A stretch of 64,000 nt of DNA from Nautilus pompilius (GCA_018389105.1 JACATO010000321.1:252501-316500); one strand, 5' to 3'; counted from the first letter of the stretch, positions 51,342 to 63,429 are shown. Numbers and translations are program-made. Notes: generated from the sequence alone by a model not told the origin.

Positions 51342-52218
51342 TAGGTTGAAACCTGTGGATACTTACGGTATCAGCTACATCAGCATGGCACATCTGTTAT
51401 TTGAAAGTTTTCATCTGTTTTGTGCTTCACTGCTGTTTCGACCTCATAATCATTTAGAAGTCAGCTGGCTGTTATTAGCATAAGGAATTTCTTTTTAATA
51501 GTATAAAATGAAAACGATGGTGATAAATGATTATATGTGGATATATATATGTAAACATCTGCAAAAAAAGGGGGGTCTGAATGTCAGTAGGACTGTTATC
51601 AGTTAATATTTATCTGAATTGATCTATTTTATTATGTCTTTCAATGGATAATCGGCTCCTTGAATTAATTAATTAGGGTTAATTGCATTTATTGGCTGTC
51701 TATTGGTTGATCCACCTCTCTACTAACATATTTTTTTTAAAATACTTACATAAATATGTTACTAGAATTTTACAGACATCTTCATACTTATGGGAAGTAG
51801 TTTACTTAGGAATTTCTTGTGTTCTATTGTGAAACTGGTATAATTTAGGGTAAGTTAGCCGCTGGTAGTCTGGGGTAGGATGAGTCTGGCCAGCTCTGCA
51901 CAGTTAAAGTGGCAAGAATGAATTCTAAGATTTGTTCTCTGGTGCATCACTTCTATTCTTCTAAATTTTCAGACAGTAGTCTCAGATAGGATGAGCTTGC
52001 TTTATGACACTACATTGCCTACATAAGGGAGTTTTGTATAATGGCAGTTAGCAAACTAATGTCCACATAGCAACAGCCACAGGTTTTAGGGGCTACCCCT
52101 TTTTTTTTGTGTGTGTGTAACATTGAAATTTAAATAGTTAGTATATTTTCTGGGTTATAGGTCAGTGTTGGGTATATAGGTTGAATATATGAGGAATTCC
52201 CTTCTTTTTTTTTCAGAT

Positions 52219-52309
52219 GGCACAGATAGGGAGGGTGGGGAGAGAGAGAGACACTGGAGGAATGGACAGACACACACCACACACACACACACCACACACA
52301 GAGAGAGAC
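52219..52309. repeat. GA/CA-rich low-complexity leader of the minisatellite
   Basis: GGGAGGGTGGGGAGAGAGAG and then CA-rich tracts directly adjoin the tandem array and probably share its origin. Confidence 0.8.
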
Positions 52310-52673
52310 AAGACAGGGTTAGTAATGAGGGAGGGAGGGGAGAGACAGACAGACAAGACAGGGTTAGTAATGAGGGAGGGAGGGGAGAGACTGACGGACA
52401 AGACAGGGTTAGTAATGAGGGAGGGAGGGGAGAGACAGACAGGGTTAGTAATGAGGGAGGGAGGGGAGAGACAGACAGGGTTAGTAATGAGGGAGGGAGG
52501 GGAGAGACAGACAGGGTTAGTAATGAGGGAGGGAGGGGAGAGACAGACGGACAGACAGGGTTAGTAATGAGGGAGGGAGGGGAGAGACAGACAGGGTTAG
52601 TAATGAGGGAGGGAGGGGAGAGACAGACAGGGTTAGTAATGAGGGAGGGAGGGGAGAGACAGACAGACAGACA
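52310..52673. repeat. G-rich minisatellite, nine units of 36 or 44-45 bp
   Basis: The landmark GGTTAGTAATGAGGGAGGG starts at 52317, 52362, 52407, 52443, 52479, 52515, 52559, 52595 and 52631. The basic period is 36 bp. Three intervals are 44-45 bp because of an extra GACAGACAA- or GACGGACA-type insert. The + strand of each unit holds GGGTTAG...GGGAGGGAGGGG, four G-runs able to form a G-quadruplex. Both strands stay open over long stretches because 36 and 45 are multiples of three. These ORFs are artefacts. Confidence 0.97.
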
Positions 52674-53189
52674 GGTTAAACCAAAGTAGAGTTGCCGCAT
52701 ACTGACTTCAACATGAACTCACTCGGTATCATTTCATTTCGTTAGTTATGAGCTCAACGATGAAAGGTTGGGGGTTAATTTAAATAACAAGGACAACATG
52801 AATGAAATGAGGAAAAAATAGTCTATGCCATTTATTAAATAAATATCCTATGACAAACAAACTAAAACATCCGTCAAATTTTTGTTGTTTTTCTAAATAG
52901 TAAATATTTAGGTGTATAGAATATTTTGTAGACAGAAAATAAAAAAGAAAATAAGCAGTAATCTGATTTCATCATGGGTATAGAGATATTATTTTTTATT
53001 TTTTAAAAAAATTTGCTGTTTTATTTTGGTCTGGTTGTTTTAAATTCAGCATCAAGTACAATCCAGCCAGCCACAGGTAGACTGAACTGGGTTGGACCAA
53101 TGCTTGGAGGTGGAGGAAACACTCCCTTTATAAACTAAAAACTTATAATTTTTGAAGATGGTGCAGGGCTCAATCTGATGTATGTTTGG

Positions 53190-53310
53190 AGTCTGGCCAG
53201 GTGGTGCAGTTCCTCTCTGCATGGATTTACTCCCACATCTGATCAAGATCTTTAGTAGGATTTCCTGGACAAGTTACTGTCAAAAGTGTACCAATGGCAT
53301 GTTTGTGGAC
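53190..53310 (+). repeat. tRNA-derived SINE fragment, plus strand
   Basis: CTGGCCAGGTGGTGCAGTTC, TTTACTCCCACATCTGAT and TTTAGTAGGATTTCCTGGAC align with the body of the family. The head and 3' end are not clear. Confidence 0.5.
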
Positions 53311-55734
53311 CCTTCCCCCCAACCACCAATTGTTGTATTCAGCATCCCATGGGCATTATTGAATATTCTCAGTTAGCTGCGGGTTTCAATCTTTTTTTGG
53401 CTAAAGGTACGAGGGAAAGAGAGAGAGAGAGAGAACCTGCTGAAAATTCCACAGATTATCAATGATAACATCGCCCTTAGAAAGAAAGAAATTAAACAGC
53501 TGCTGAATCTTTTAGTCTGGACCCGTTTTCTTTTTGTTTGTTTGTTGCACAAACGCAATTTTCAATCGTTAAGCAAAATCTTCTTTCGATGAAGACATTT
53601 TATTTTTCTGGAAAAAGAAATTATTTGGTCTCAATAAATTACTCCAATTTTTCTGTATTCACAAGAGGAGTTGTCATTGTTCTTTGTAAATGGAGTTGTT
53701 TCTCCAACAGCAGAACTCCTCATGCAAGAATTACTTGTAATAGTTTTGGCTTGCATCGCGCCATCTCCGCACACTCACCTGTGCTCCAGCGGCTGGCATA
53801 AGACGGACAGCTGACAGGGAAGGGGTTTAGGTTGCAGAAAGTAAATAGTTGGAAAACGCAGTCTGGTCGTCCTGGTTTTATCCTAGCATGTTGAGCCTGT
53901 CACCAGGTTACCGCTGCTTACTGGCCACAATTTTAAATCATCTCAGCTACTATGCAAAAAAAAAGAAAAAAAGTTACCATTCTGATAAAAAATACAAGGG
54001 GACAGACGTTAAATGGAAACCCAGCTGAGACAGCATAACTGTAGTGAGGTTTATTTGCATCCCCCTCTAGTATCATACATTGTTTTATTTTTATTGAACC
54101 TTGGACAAATATCTTGTGCTGACTAATTGTTCGGTACTGGGTGCGGAAAGGTAATAATATAGTATGGTTTCTGAATAATTCAATGTTTATCTGAACTATA
54201 CTGATCTGTAGGTGTGGAGCAAGGGGCAGAAGGGGTTTCTTGAGGGCTAGTCTGAGTGACAAGAACAGGAGTGGTTGCATCGATTTGCCTGTCTGTCTGT
54301 TACAACTTCATCTTGTATGGGAAGTTGCCACGTCTCATGATTCATCTAATGTGTGGGTTGGGGAGGAGGTAGGGGGTGTTCTTTTTTTTTTTTGGCTGGA
54401 TGTACTTGTTCACTGTTCTGCAGCCACTTAAGTGGATAGCAGCTTTACATGTGTTGGGATGAGTGAAAAGTAGTTGAAGCTTGGTTCAAGCATGTAATTT
54501 GCATTATTGGCTGAACACCCGTTAACAAGTGGCATGTGAAGGCGGATAAATTTATAGCCATGTGCCTAGAAATTATCCAGCTGATCACTGCTATCATCAG
54601 CTCTCTCTCCATCTCTGTTTCAGCTATTCTGACAGGAAATTGTGTATTTTATAACTAATTTCATCTGGATCTTAAGAGATTTGCATGTTGGTGTTTTCTG
54701 TTCACTCAACAGATTGTTTTTCGGGGATAATTAAGAACAAGTTTGACATGTTATCAAGTAGTCAAAGGGGGGCTATTTTAACTGTGATGGGTTGGACCCT
54801 TAGATGATCTGATCTCTCTCCTGAGATTGGTTGTTGCAGGATTAGATAGCTCATATAGTAAGTTGTTCTTTTCCCCTTTGATCTACAATTTAGCGGCACT
54901 TGATGAATGAACCGGGGGATATTGTGTAGTCCTGTAGCGCACATGATACGTAGCAGTTTGCAGCTGTACACTGCTGATGGCAAATGTTCGTTCCTTATCT
55001 TTTCCACGATACCTCTGTAAGTAGTTGGTGATATTATTAAGAATTTTCAGCAATAGAATCTCTATGATTTGTAACATATGGTTAAATGGTATGGCACATG
55101 TTTATGGCTTTTAACTGAAATCCACGTACAAAACCCGTTTTCTTGGTTATCTTGTTGCAGGTGGATCTATTCCGATTCTTAGAATAAAAGACAGCTTATG
55201 ATGTCATTCGCTTGTCGTCAAGTTGCTGACAAAGCAGGAAGAAATAAACAACTTGGAACCCATAACTAGTGGGGGGGGTCATTCTCTGGGAGGGTTTTGG
55301 TGGGGGATTGGATTCCTGCCACACATTCTAAAGTGTTTTAGACTGTTGCTGTCACAATTCCTCTTGAAATTCTTGTGGCATCTTTTTTTTTACCAGCTGT
55401 TTTTGCTTTAAAGAATATTCCAAGGCATGTCAGCAACAAATGTACCTTGGCATGCTTGTAGCTGTCAGTTTAACACGCAATCTCGGTTTGTGGCTCGGCA
55501 TGAAGCTTACAGACCAGGCTGGATCTTTCAGAAAGGGAAGCGAAAGCTAATGTAGAATCTTTAGGGAATGCTGTAACAGAAACACCCCTAGATTTACAAT
55601 CCTAATGTTCAAAAGCTGCTGCTGCTGCTTTTTGGAAAACACTCTTGTCTCGACTTTCGGGGGTCTAAGGACGTCTTTCAGCAGTGATCTAGGAGGGGAA
55701 AGATACAACCAGGCAAAGTTATCTAGATACAGTC

Positions 55735-55940
55735 AGGGGCTTGTGTGCGGTGGCCAAGGGTTACCCTTGGAGCTTCCACCGCGCCTGCAGAAAACCCTCT
55801 GGAACTCTTAATTTTTAAATGTGGGAGAAAACTCGTGTGAAGGAAAGCAAGAAGAAACCACGTCAGATGGAGCCATTCCTGACCAGGATTGGAACCTCAA
55901 CTGTGGTAGTCCAGTAGAGTAGTCTATTAATGGCCACCCA
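55735..55940 (-). repeat. tRNA-derived SINE copy, minus strand
   Basis: On the minus strand the head GGGTGGCCATTAATAGACTA leads to the B-box-like GAGGTTCCAATCCTGG. Then come GTGGTTTCTTCTTGCTTTCC, TTTTCTCCCACATTTAAAA and TAAGAGTTCCAGAGGG. The head start is shared with the copy ending at 13100, so GGGTGGCC marks the 5' end of the element. Confidence 0.7.
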
Positions 55941-58414
55941 AGTGCGAATCTAAAGGAGTTGTCTTTGAACTTACCACCTCATATTAATCAGAGGGTCTTA
56001 AAAATTAAATTATTCCTTGACACTTGAAAGGGGCCACTTATATTTGAAATTGTTGTGAGAGCATTTAAAAGAAGGTAAACCACATTTTAAAATTTCATTT
56101 TTCATTATTATGTTTCTGACATATAAACATGATGGAGTATTCTTCATTTAGAAACAACAAAGAAAACATTGAGCCCAGTAAGGAATCTTTCCTCCTCTCT
56201 TTAATATTATGTGCATTCTCAAGAAAGTTAGCAAAATAAATACATTTCTCAAATTTACCTGGTTAAAATTTAAAAAAAAAATAACTACTATTTATAGAAG
56301 TTTCGTTATTGTTTTAAAATTATACATAAGTAGCCAGTTATTTATTTTTAATATCTATTTTCTCTGAATTTTACTGGACTAAATTTGTGGTAATTCTTAA
56401 CTTAAAGTTTTTGTGAAAGTTAAAATTAATTCCATTTTTTTTTTTCTTTCTGTTGTGATTAGTTTTCAGGTGTTCGAGACCAGGTATATTTTCAGCACGG
56501 CATCTTTACTTTAGCTTTACGTAGTCAGTCTGCTGTCGGCACTATGTCGTTGTTGTGATGTGGGTCCCGATCCCTTAGTGATTGTTTCGTCCGTCACTCA
56601 CTGGTGCTTTCTGAATACTGGCGGTTCGTGTCAAGCAAACTAAAGACAAAAAGGAAAAGGCAGATAAAACTTACGCTGATGGATGTGTGTTAATAATAAT
56701 TTTTAACTTAAGTTACTCGGTAAAAGGAATCTAGTAACATGGCTATTAACTCATTTAACCGTGGTGACCATCTTGGATAGATGTTCTAACAGCTCTCTGG
56801 TGTAGTAATGGTCAAAAGAAAACTGCTTTTTGTGCAATATAAGCAAGAATTTTTATTTTATTTTTGGCTTAAATCATGCCTTCCATTTTGACAAATGGAA
56901 AAAAAAGGGGGGGCAGCCATTTAACAATGGAGAAACTACGGTAAACATGCTTGGAATTAGGACTCCCCATACTATGAGGCAGACTCCACTCATTTTTCCT
57001 CCTTGAAGCATTATCAGATGAGTTAAAAATCTGAATAAAACAAACACTGCAGTTGAAGAAACGAAAATAATTGGTAGCTTTTGTTGACAGCATAATGGTT
57101 TGGATTAGAAATAAATAGTTAGATCAACCAGAAAAACTGAAAAGCTATCAATTAAAAAAAAAAAAAAAAGAGGATTATTAGCTCAAAATGTGAAGAATGA
57201 AATATACAATTACAGAACCTGGAAACCAGAGGGCATAATTGTTTGTTGTTGTTTTTTTACCAATGCAAACTATACTTGAATAACCATTGCTTAGAGAATT
57301 CATTTTAGGAGTAAAACTTAAGGTGACAATGTTATTATTTTCTGGGTGGGCATTGTCTTGGAACTAAATCTAAGTATTCAGAAAACACGTCATTGAGTAT
57401 AGATATTTTAACTTGCAAGAATAAAGTCATTTAACCCTCCATATACCATGTCAGTTTCTACCTTATACTCTCCCCCTGCCAACCTAGAAGTGCACCAGAT
57501 GTTTGTTGAACTGGCGATATATTTAGTCGGTGCTTGCTGTACAAAACGTGCGGTTAGGTTGATATGCAGGCTTATAGTCAGTTATATTACTGAGGAAGGA
57601 ACAGTGTATCACAGTTCCTGTGGCCATGAGTGATACCAATTTGAGGAATAGTAGGGTGCAAATGCACCCAGATGGTATTTAGAGGGTTGTTTGATTTTAC
57701 TAGGATATAATGGTATGTTTTGTGTGTACATTTCAGCATATTTCCTATTGTACTATTAAAAACTCAATGGGGAACCTAATACTAACAAATGGGCAAAAGA
57801 AACAATTGCAAAGCCACATCTATCATAGACTGGACAATAGGACAACTTCTATTTTTACGTGTGTCTAGGCTGTCTACCACCTAAGAGCATGCTCACAATT
57901 GTGGTAAATCGTGATGTTTGCGCATGACTAAATGGTCTGGTGATAGAGTATTGTGTTGATCAGAAATAAATTGTGAAATAATCTACGTGCTTGTTTTTCA
58001 TGTTGTATCACTTGCCCTTCTTCCTGAATGTAGATGTTATTACAAAGGGGTGGTTTCTCAAGCTGTTTCTTTTTTCACTTCCTGATATTCAATGATAGAT
58101 ATATTTTTTTTAAAAAATTTTTTTGGCATGGCTTCTAATAATTTTCTTCCTCGCCCTTGCATAAGTAACTTAGTAAATTTCTGAAGCTGTAATTGTCAAC
58201 TTTAAGAAACCTGTGAGTGTTCAGCTGGCGAAGAGACCAATTTTCTCTCTCCCTGGGCTTATTTTCAGTGATTGCAATTCTGTTCTGTGGGATACAAGAA
58301 TAACTCTGATTTAGCATTTCAGTTCAATTTCCTGTCTAAATTTAGCTTAATGTTTTTTTTTTTAAACATTAAATTTTTAGTTTGTATATATTTATAAATC
58401 ATAATTAAATAGAA

Positions 58415-58680
58415 ATAAACTGGGTGATAGGTGGTCGAATTCATAGCCCATCATGTCTGCCATGTCTGAAGACCTAGGTTCGAGTCTTTTTGACCTCTTA
58501 CTGCATGACTTCTTCTGTATCGGCCCATCTTTATGGGCTTCTTCCAGGTACTCTGGTTTCCCTCCATGGCTAAGCAAAGCATTTTGTTAGGTCAGCCAAA
58601 GTTGACGTGCTGCCTTGTCTCCACCTGGCCAAGGTTCCAGGTACCGACCTACACCACCCAGTTGGAGTGCAGTGGGATTT
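58415..58680 (+). repeat. tRNA-derived SINE-like copy, plus strand
   Basis: GGTGATAGGTGGTCGAATTC may be the A-box part, and CCTAGGTTCGAGTCT is a good B box about 60 bases later. CTTCTTCCAGGTACTCTGGT-TTCCCTCC follows. It ends in an A-rich tail near 58685. The body differs from the main family, so it may be another SINE type. Confidence 0.5.
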
Positions 58681-59222
58681 AAGAAGAAAAAATAGAAATG
58701 ATTTTTTTTTTGTGTGTGTGTATTAATATGAAATCGAATCTTGATATTTTTGTTGATGGTTTGAGACTTCAGTGTTTCCTGGAGTTAACTGCTGTCTTTC
58801 TTGTTTTTAACTTGCTTAAAATTGACTGAAAAACTTTGAAAACGGAACTATAAGTGGTTTACGCGGTTGCCTGCCTTAGACATTTTGTAGCTCTCCTGTC
58901 GAGAAGATCACGTGTCGTGGAATGCTGTATGGCTTCCAGTTTTGCAATGTAATGTGCTGCTGTACATTGGTCATAGGGCCTCCGATGTCACTGCCCTTTT
59001 CTACAAAAGTGATAAATAAATAAAAAATGGGAGGGGCATAAGATGGCAATTTCCAAGGTGCTTTTAGTACAAGAATATTTAATTGTATCTTATTTGCTTT
59101 CGATAGTTTGTGGTCAGCCATTTTGGTGCCGAAATTGAAGTTGTGAATAGCGATGATGTATGTGAAAGCTAAGCTTCTGCCTCCTTTTAACACCGATGTC
59201 ATTTCAGTTGTTTGTTTGTCTT

Positions 59223-59257
59223 TGTGTGTGTGTGTGTGTGTGTGTGTGTCTTTTCAG
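59223..59257 (+). promoter_or_regulatory. (TG)n tract fused to the 3' splice site
   Basis: About 13 TG units occupy the place of the pyrimidine tract. Only TCTTTTCAG separates them from the exon at 59258. UG repeats at this position are known binding sites for TDP-43/CELF-type proteins and modulate exon inclusion in other genes such as CFTR exon 9. Any effect here is inferred. Confidence 0.6.
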
Positions 59258-59440
59258 ATAAACGAGACGGTGCCACTGAAAGGACGGGCAGGTTTGCTAC
59301 GGAACTTTAAGGACAATTTTTTCACAGATGTCTCTTGTGGGAAAGGGTTAAAGGCCGGCTGCACGTATTGCATAACGAGCACCGGCATGCTGTGCGAGTT
59401 TGACCAAGACAGGCGGCTGCATAAATGGGTAAACCTCAGT
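59258..59440 (+). CDS. WDR62/MAPKBP1-like exon, 'NETVPL...GLLCEF' block
   Basis: 61 codons, phase 0 on both sides, acceptor TCTTTTCAG and donor CAGT|GTAAGT. It reads INETVPLKGRAGLLRN, FKDNFFTDVSCGKGLKAGC, TYCITSTGMLCEF, DQDRRLHKWVNLS. The family has .NATVPL.GRSGLLGELRNN.F.DVACG.G..A.STFCIT.SGLLCEF..RR.L.KWV.L, so the match is unambiguous. The Ser of STFCIT is Cys-Thr here. The ORF that runs through both splice sites (59153-59716) contains this exon but is not the coding unit. The following exon (FCGCADG block) is not in the window. Confidence 0.97.
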
Positions 59441-61499
59441 GTAAGTGCAAAAAAAAAATTTTTTTTTTTCCTCTTTCCTTTTCAACAGTGGATAGAAGTT
59501 GTTTTAGGTTACAAACCTCCCCCCCATCTTTTCTCATTTCCTCATCTCATTTCCCCCTCCCCCCCCTCATCAAACCTTAACCAACCAGGCCATCACATTT
59601 TCAAAATGAAACTGGTTTTTGCTACAGTGTCTCTGTCTCCCACTCTCTTCATAATGATCAGAGAGAGAGAGAGAAATGGGAGAACCATCTTGATACAGCT
59701 GCGGTGTATCATGTGAGAAATCAAAACTATCAGGTCCACTGACTCTCTCACTCCCCCCCCCCCCAGTTTGATAACAGTAATGGATGTGTTGTGGCTAATC
59801 CAACTCTCTTTAAATGTCGTAATCATCAAATGATGCAGGTTTTGCAGTTACCTGTTTTAGTAATATATCTTGTATTTGTTGGTGGAATGCCAGACTGTTT
59901 GACTTCTTTAAATAAATAATGAATACAGATTAAGCTTTCATGTGTTTAAAAAAAAAAAAAAAAAAACTGTTGGAATTTATTTTTCCCAAAAAACAATACT
60001 TGTCTTCACGCCTTGTAGTTAAAATACATTAACCCTTTAACCGCTAACAAGTTTAAGACTATGTTGCCTTTAGGATGGAAGTACAGTCTCCCGCAAGCAT
60101 CCTCTGGTTTCTAAGAAGCAGTTTTGTAATGTGCACGTGATGATTATTTAAAAAGTTGGAGATATCATTAATAAGCGAGCTCTCTGGCAGCTTCGGGGGG
60201 GGTGGGGAAATGGGGGTTGGAGCCTGTGTTGAGTAGGCTGGTTTACAATACCTTGTCTGTAAGCTATTACTTGAAGGTAGGGAAGCCATAAATTTGATTT
60301 TTGAAGCAGTTTCCACTGTTGACAACTGCTGAAAGAAATCTTTTACATTCTTTAGACAGAAGCATTTCTGTTAATCTTAATTAGTGCTGATGCTTTACTG
60401 TTTAGAAATGCTGTAAATTAGCCAGGCTGTGACTATCTGCACACTGGAAACCCCTTAACATTTGGAAGGTTTCTATCAGACCCCCCCCCCCAATCACCCC
60501 ACTGGCCTTCCTATCATCTACAGCTGAACATTTAGGGGGAGATCCTGTTATCATTAGTAACTGCAGACCTTGATAGCTTTACTTTCCTGGCTCTGGCCTT
60601 TTGGGTGGGCCTTGCTCCAGGAAAGCACTACTTTTACAGACAGTGCCCCTTTTATGGATGTGCAGACTGGAAGTGTGGACCGCTCTGCAACCCATTTCAA
60701 CAGCTTCATCTCATCAGATGTCTCTTGATGACTGAGGGGAGAACTTTTTTTTTTTTTTTTGGACGAGCTCTTGTCTTCTCAGCATTAGCTTGCAGTATCT
60801 CTGCCTAAGCTTTTCCTTTCCTTCTGTCATCTGGTTCTTTGGCAGAAGGGAATTATTTAAAAAAAAAACAAAAAAGAACACATCTACAACAAGAAAAAGA
60901 TCTCACCAGGAAAACAAAAATGGGCGACCAAAGTTGAGTTTATAAACATAAGGTAGACTGGCGCACATTGGTCAGAACCGTGGAGGAGGCAGAGGAAATA
61001 CTTTGCAGTGGCCCTCCACCCCAGGATTGTTCTCAATAAATCCGGAGATGTGAAGGATCCGCCTGGCTAGCCAGCCCCCCTGCTGCGGCTTTAACTCTGG
61101 CACAGACTTTCCAACCAGAATATTGATTAGAGACCCAGGTGTTGTCTTACACATGGATGGTGGGCAAACAGATCACTTGTATTGGACAGCTGTCAGTATA
61201 CCTTCTACACGTGGGCAGAGGGATGTTGGGGGGGGGGGGCAGACCAATTTTAGTATATAAGCTAATTGATTAGTGATTGAATACCATGTATGATTTATTC
61301 TTAACGTAGGGAACTCCTACAAATGTACAGTCCCCATCACCTTTTTAATTTACTTTAACCTGTATTCGTATGCTCAGGCTGTTTGTTTTATAATACCTGA
61401 TTTAGATCGGAAAATTGATTTTTTTTTTTTAAAAGTTTGAAATATAATGACTTTTTTTTTGCAAATAATAGATTTTTGTGGAGGGTGTAGTATTTGTGT

Positions 61500-61885
61500 A
61501 TGTGTGTTGGTCTCCGAAGGGAAGGGAGTGGTCGAAACCTCTGGTGGAGCAAGCTCTGAGTTGGGGCCAAAACCCAGGTGGAGGCAAAAGCTCCCATGTT
61601 GGAGCGAAGCTCTGTTAGGGTGATCGCTTCCCTGGACGAGAAACCCCGTGGGGGAGGGGGGATCTTTGGTGCCTCAAGTTCGGAGGCACCTAACCTTTCC
61701 CGCCAGAGGATTGAAGGCCCGGGGGGTGGGGGGAGATCCCTTTTTGGTGGAGCACTTTCCAATTGGGCTGCCACCAAAACATACTTGATACTCCGCCATC
61801 CAGGCCAAAAGTTACCCCGAGTTGGACGGCGAGAACCAAAATACCTGGTGGCGCTACACTTTGATATTTTTGTTGTTGTTGTTGT
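61500..61885. repeat. GC-rich block ending in (TTG)n, possible retroelement 3' end
   Basis: This block is much richer in G and C than its surroundings, with open frames on both strands of 112 and 173 residues. It ends CTACACTTTGATATTTTTG followed by (TTG)n and TGCTGCTC. Non-LTR elements often end in such a short tandem tail. No reverse-transcriptase motif is visible, so this is at most a 3' fragment. It might instead be an unrelated GC-rich island. Confidence 0.4.
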
Positions 61886-63429
61886 TGCTGCTCTTATCAG
61901 TTTATTCAAATTATAAAGTATCTAACTGTAGTGTAAAAGTGCATTTGCCTGTGTTGTAACTGGATCGGTTCCGTGTTCGGCCGTCTCGTCTGTTTATGAA
62001 TGTGGTTTATCTACACCTGTTTTATTTTCGTGTAAGGCTGTCTGAGAATAGCAGGCCGCCCGACTCCTCCCTTGCAGGTAGGAGAGGTGTGAATTTTCCA
62101 GTGTCTCAAGCCAGAGAAGGCCAAACTTAACCATAGGGAATTCAGAGTGGCAATATAATTTCATTTGCTCCAACTGTAAGTGGACGGAAACAGGTTGAGA
62201 GAATCCCAATGTTTGTTTAATACAATATACTAGTTAAATTTGTCCTATTTTCGCTCTTAGATTCTTGGAAATTTGTCAGATCATGATTTTTTTTGAACTT
62301 ACAAAGGTATTTTCTTTGTTCCTTCATGCAAAAGCCGTTCACTGTTTTCTTTCAGACGTTTGCAGTGCAAGATGTACATATTACATTAAAATGGCAACTT
62401 TACGTATGAATGGAAATGAAGTTGTTTTAAATCAACTGACTCGATCAAAATGATCATATATCAGTTATCTATAGCATTACATAGTAAACAGAGCCATATA
62501 AGGGGACATTTTATAGAGGATCACATATCAGGAGATTTTTGGAAGGTAACAGGAGATTGAGAAAATTTACTGAGAAGTATAGAAAATCAGGAGACATGGA
62601 AACATTATATTATTTGTTGTGTTCCATGGTAGTCCGTGTATTTTATGAAGTAGTATTATTGTAAGGTATAATTAAATTAATACATCTTTGGCAAAAAAGA
62701 TGGATAACACTGTGCTTGGAAACAGTTTTTATGAATCTGCTACATTTTGTTTTTTGCATAGATAGAAAAGAACGTTAAGATGAGAATCTAGGTGATCTTG
62801 GTTTTGGTAGGTCTGTTTCACCAAATGTATTTCTTACTGTAGCCACAAGTGATGGAGTAATTCGTACCCTTGGTCGATAAAGGGTCTTGCTTGTCGCAGT
62901 ACTTTTGTGAAGGACTTCGATGTTGAATTCCTTATAGAGTCAGGCTAAGTGTTTGCATGAAATCATAACGTTGTGGCTGTTGATTTGTTTGTATCTGTTG
63001 TCTTTCTGACAAATTGTGTTGGGTAGCCATTCTCAAAGCAGGATACCAGATACTGATTTCCCAGTCCTGGTTCTATGCCAAGACACTGCTCTCCTGACTT
63101 TTGGTGATTATTGGAGACAAAGTGCTGGCAGTGCTCAGGATATGTAGTCTCTCTCACATACACTGAGTTATCAGTTTGTCCTCTTTCCTGGAAACTAGCA
63201 TTTAAGAAAAACTGCTGGTCACCTATTAACAGATCATGTGCGGTCATGAGCAGCGTGACTATAAGAGAAAAGTAAAGAAAGATTATCCACATGGTTCTGG
63301 AACCTGTCACACAGCAAAATGCATTGTTAAAGTTAATAGAATCTAGGTACCTGCAATAACTACTGAGAGGAAGGTTTAAATCTCCCTACGAGTGCTTTCT
63401 AATCAGTTTGTCTAGAAAAAGAGAGAGAG

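Larger units (their letters stand above)
48439..59257 (+). other. Intron (10.8 kb) with minisatellite and (TTA)n
   Basis: Donor GTAAGT and an acceptor at 59257 embedded in a (TG)n tract. It contains (TTA)n at 51291-51340, a G-rich minisatellite at 52310-52673 and SINE copies near 53.2, 55.8 and 58.5 kb. Stretches 49030-51280, 53920-55700 and 55950-58400 show no gene. Confidence 0.85.

Noticed and set aside
52155..52700. Long open frames on both strands (181 and 166 residues)
   Set aside because: They translate the 36/45-bp tandem array. The period is a multiple of three, so frames stay open by construction.
59153..59716. 187-residue ORF as a single-exon gene
   Set aside because: It is exon 59258-59440 extended through its acceptor (TG repeat) and donor. 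Only the middle part matches the WDR62 family.
61388..61916. ORFs of 173 and 112 residues on opposite strands
   Set aside because: They overlap in a GC-rich block with few stops, have low-complexity Pro/Gly content and show no recognisable domain.
62356..62453. TTTCTTTCAG acceptor-like site as the next WDR62 exon
   Set aside because: None of the three frames gives the expected conserved block (a motif like IFCGCADG), and no suitable donor follows.
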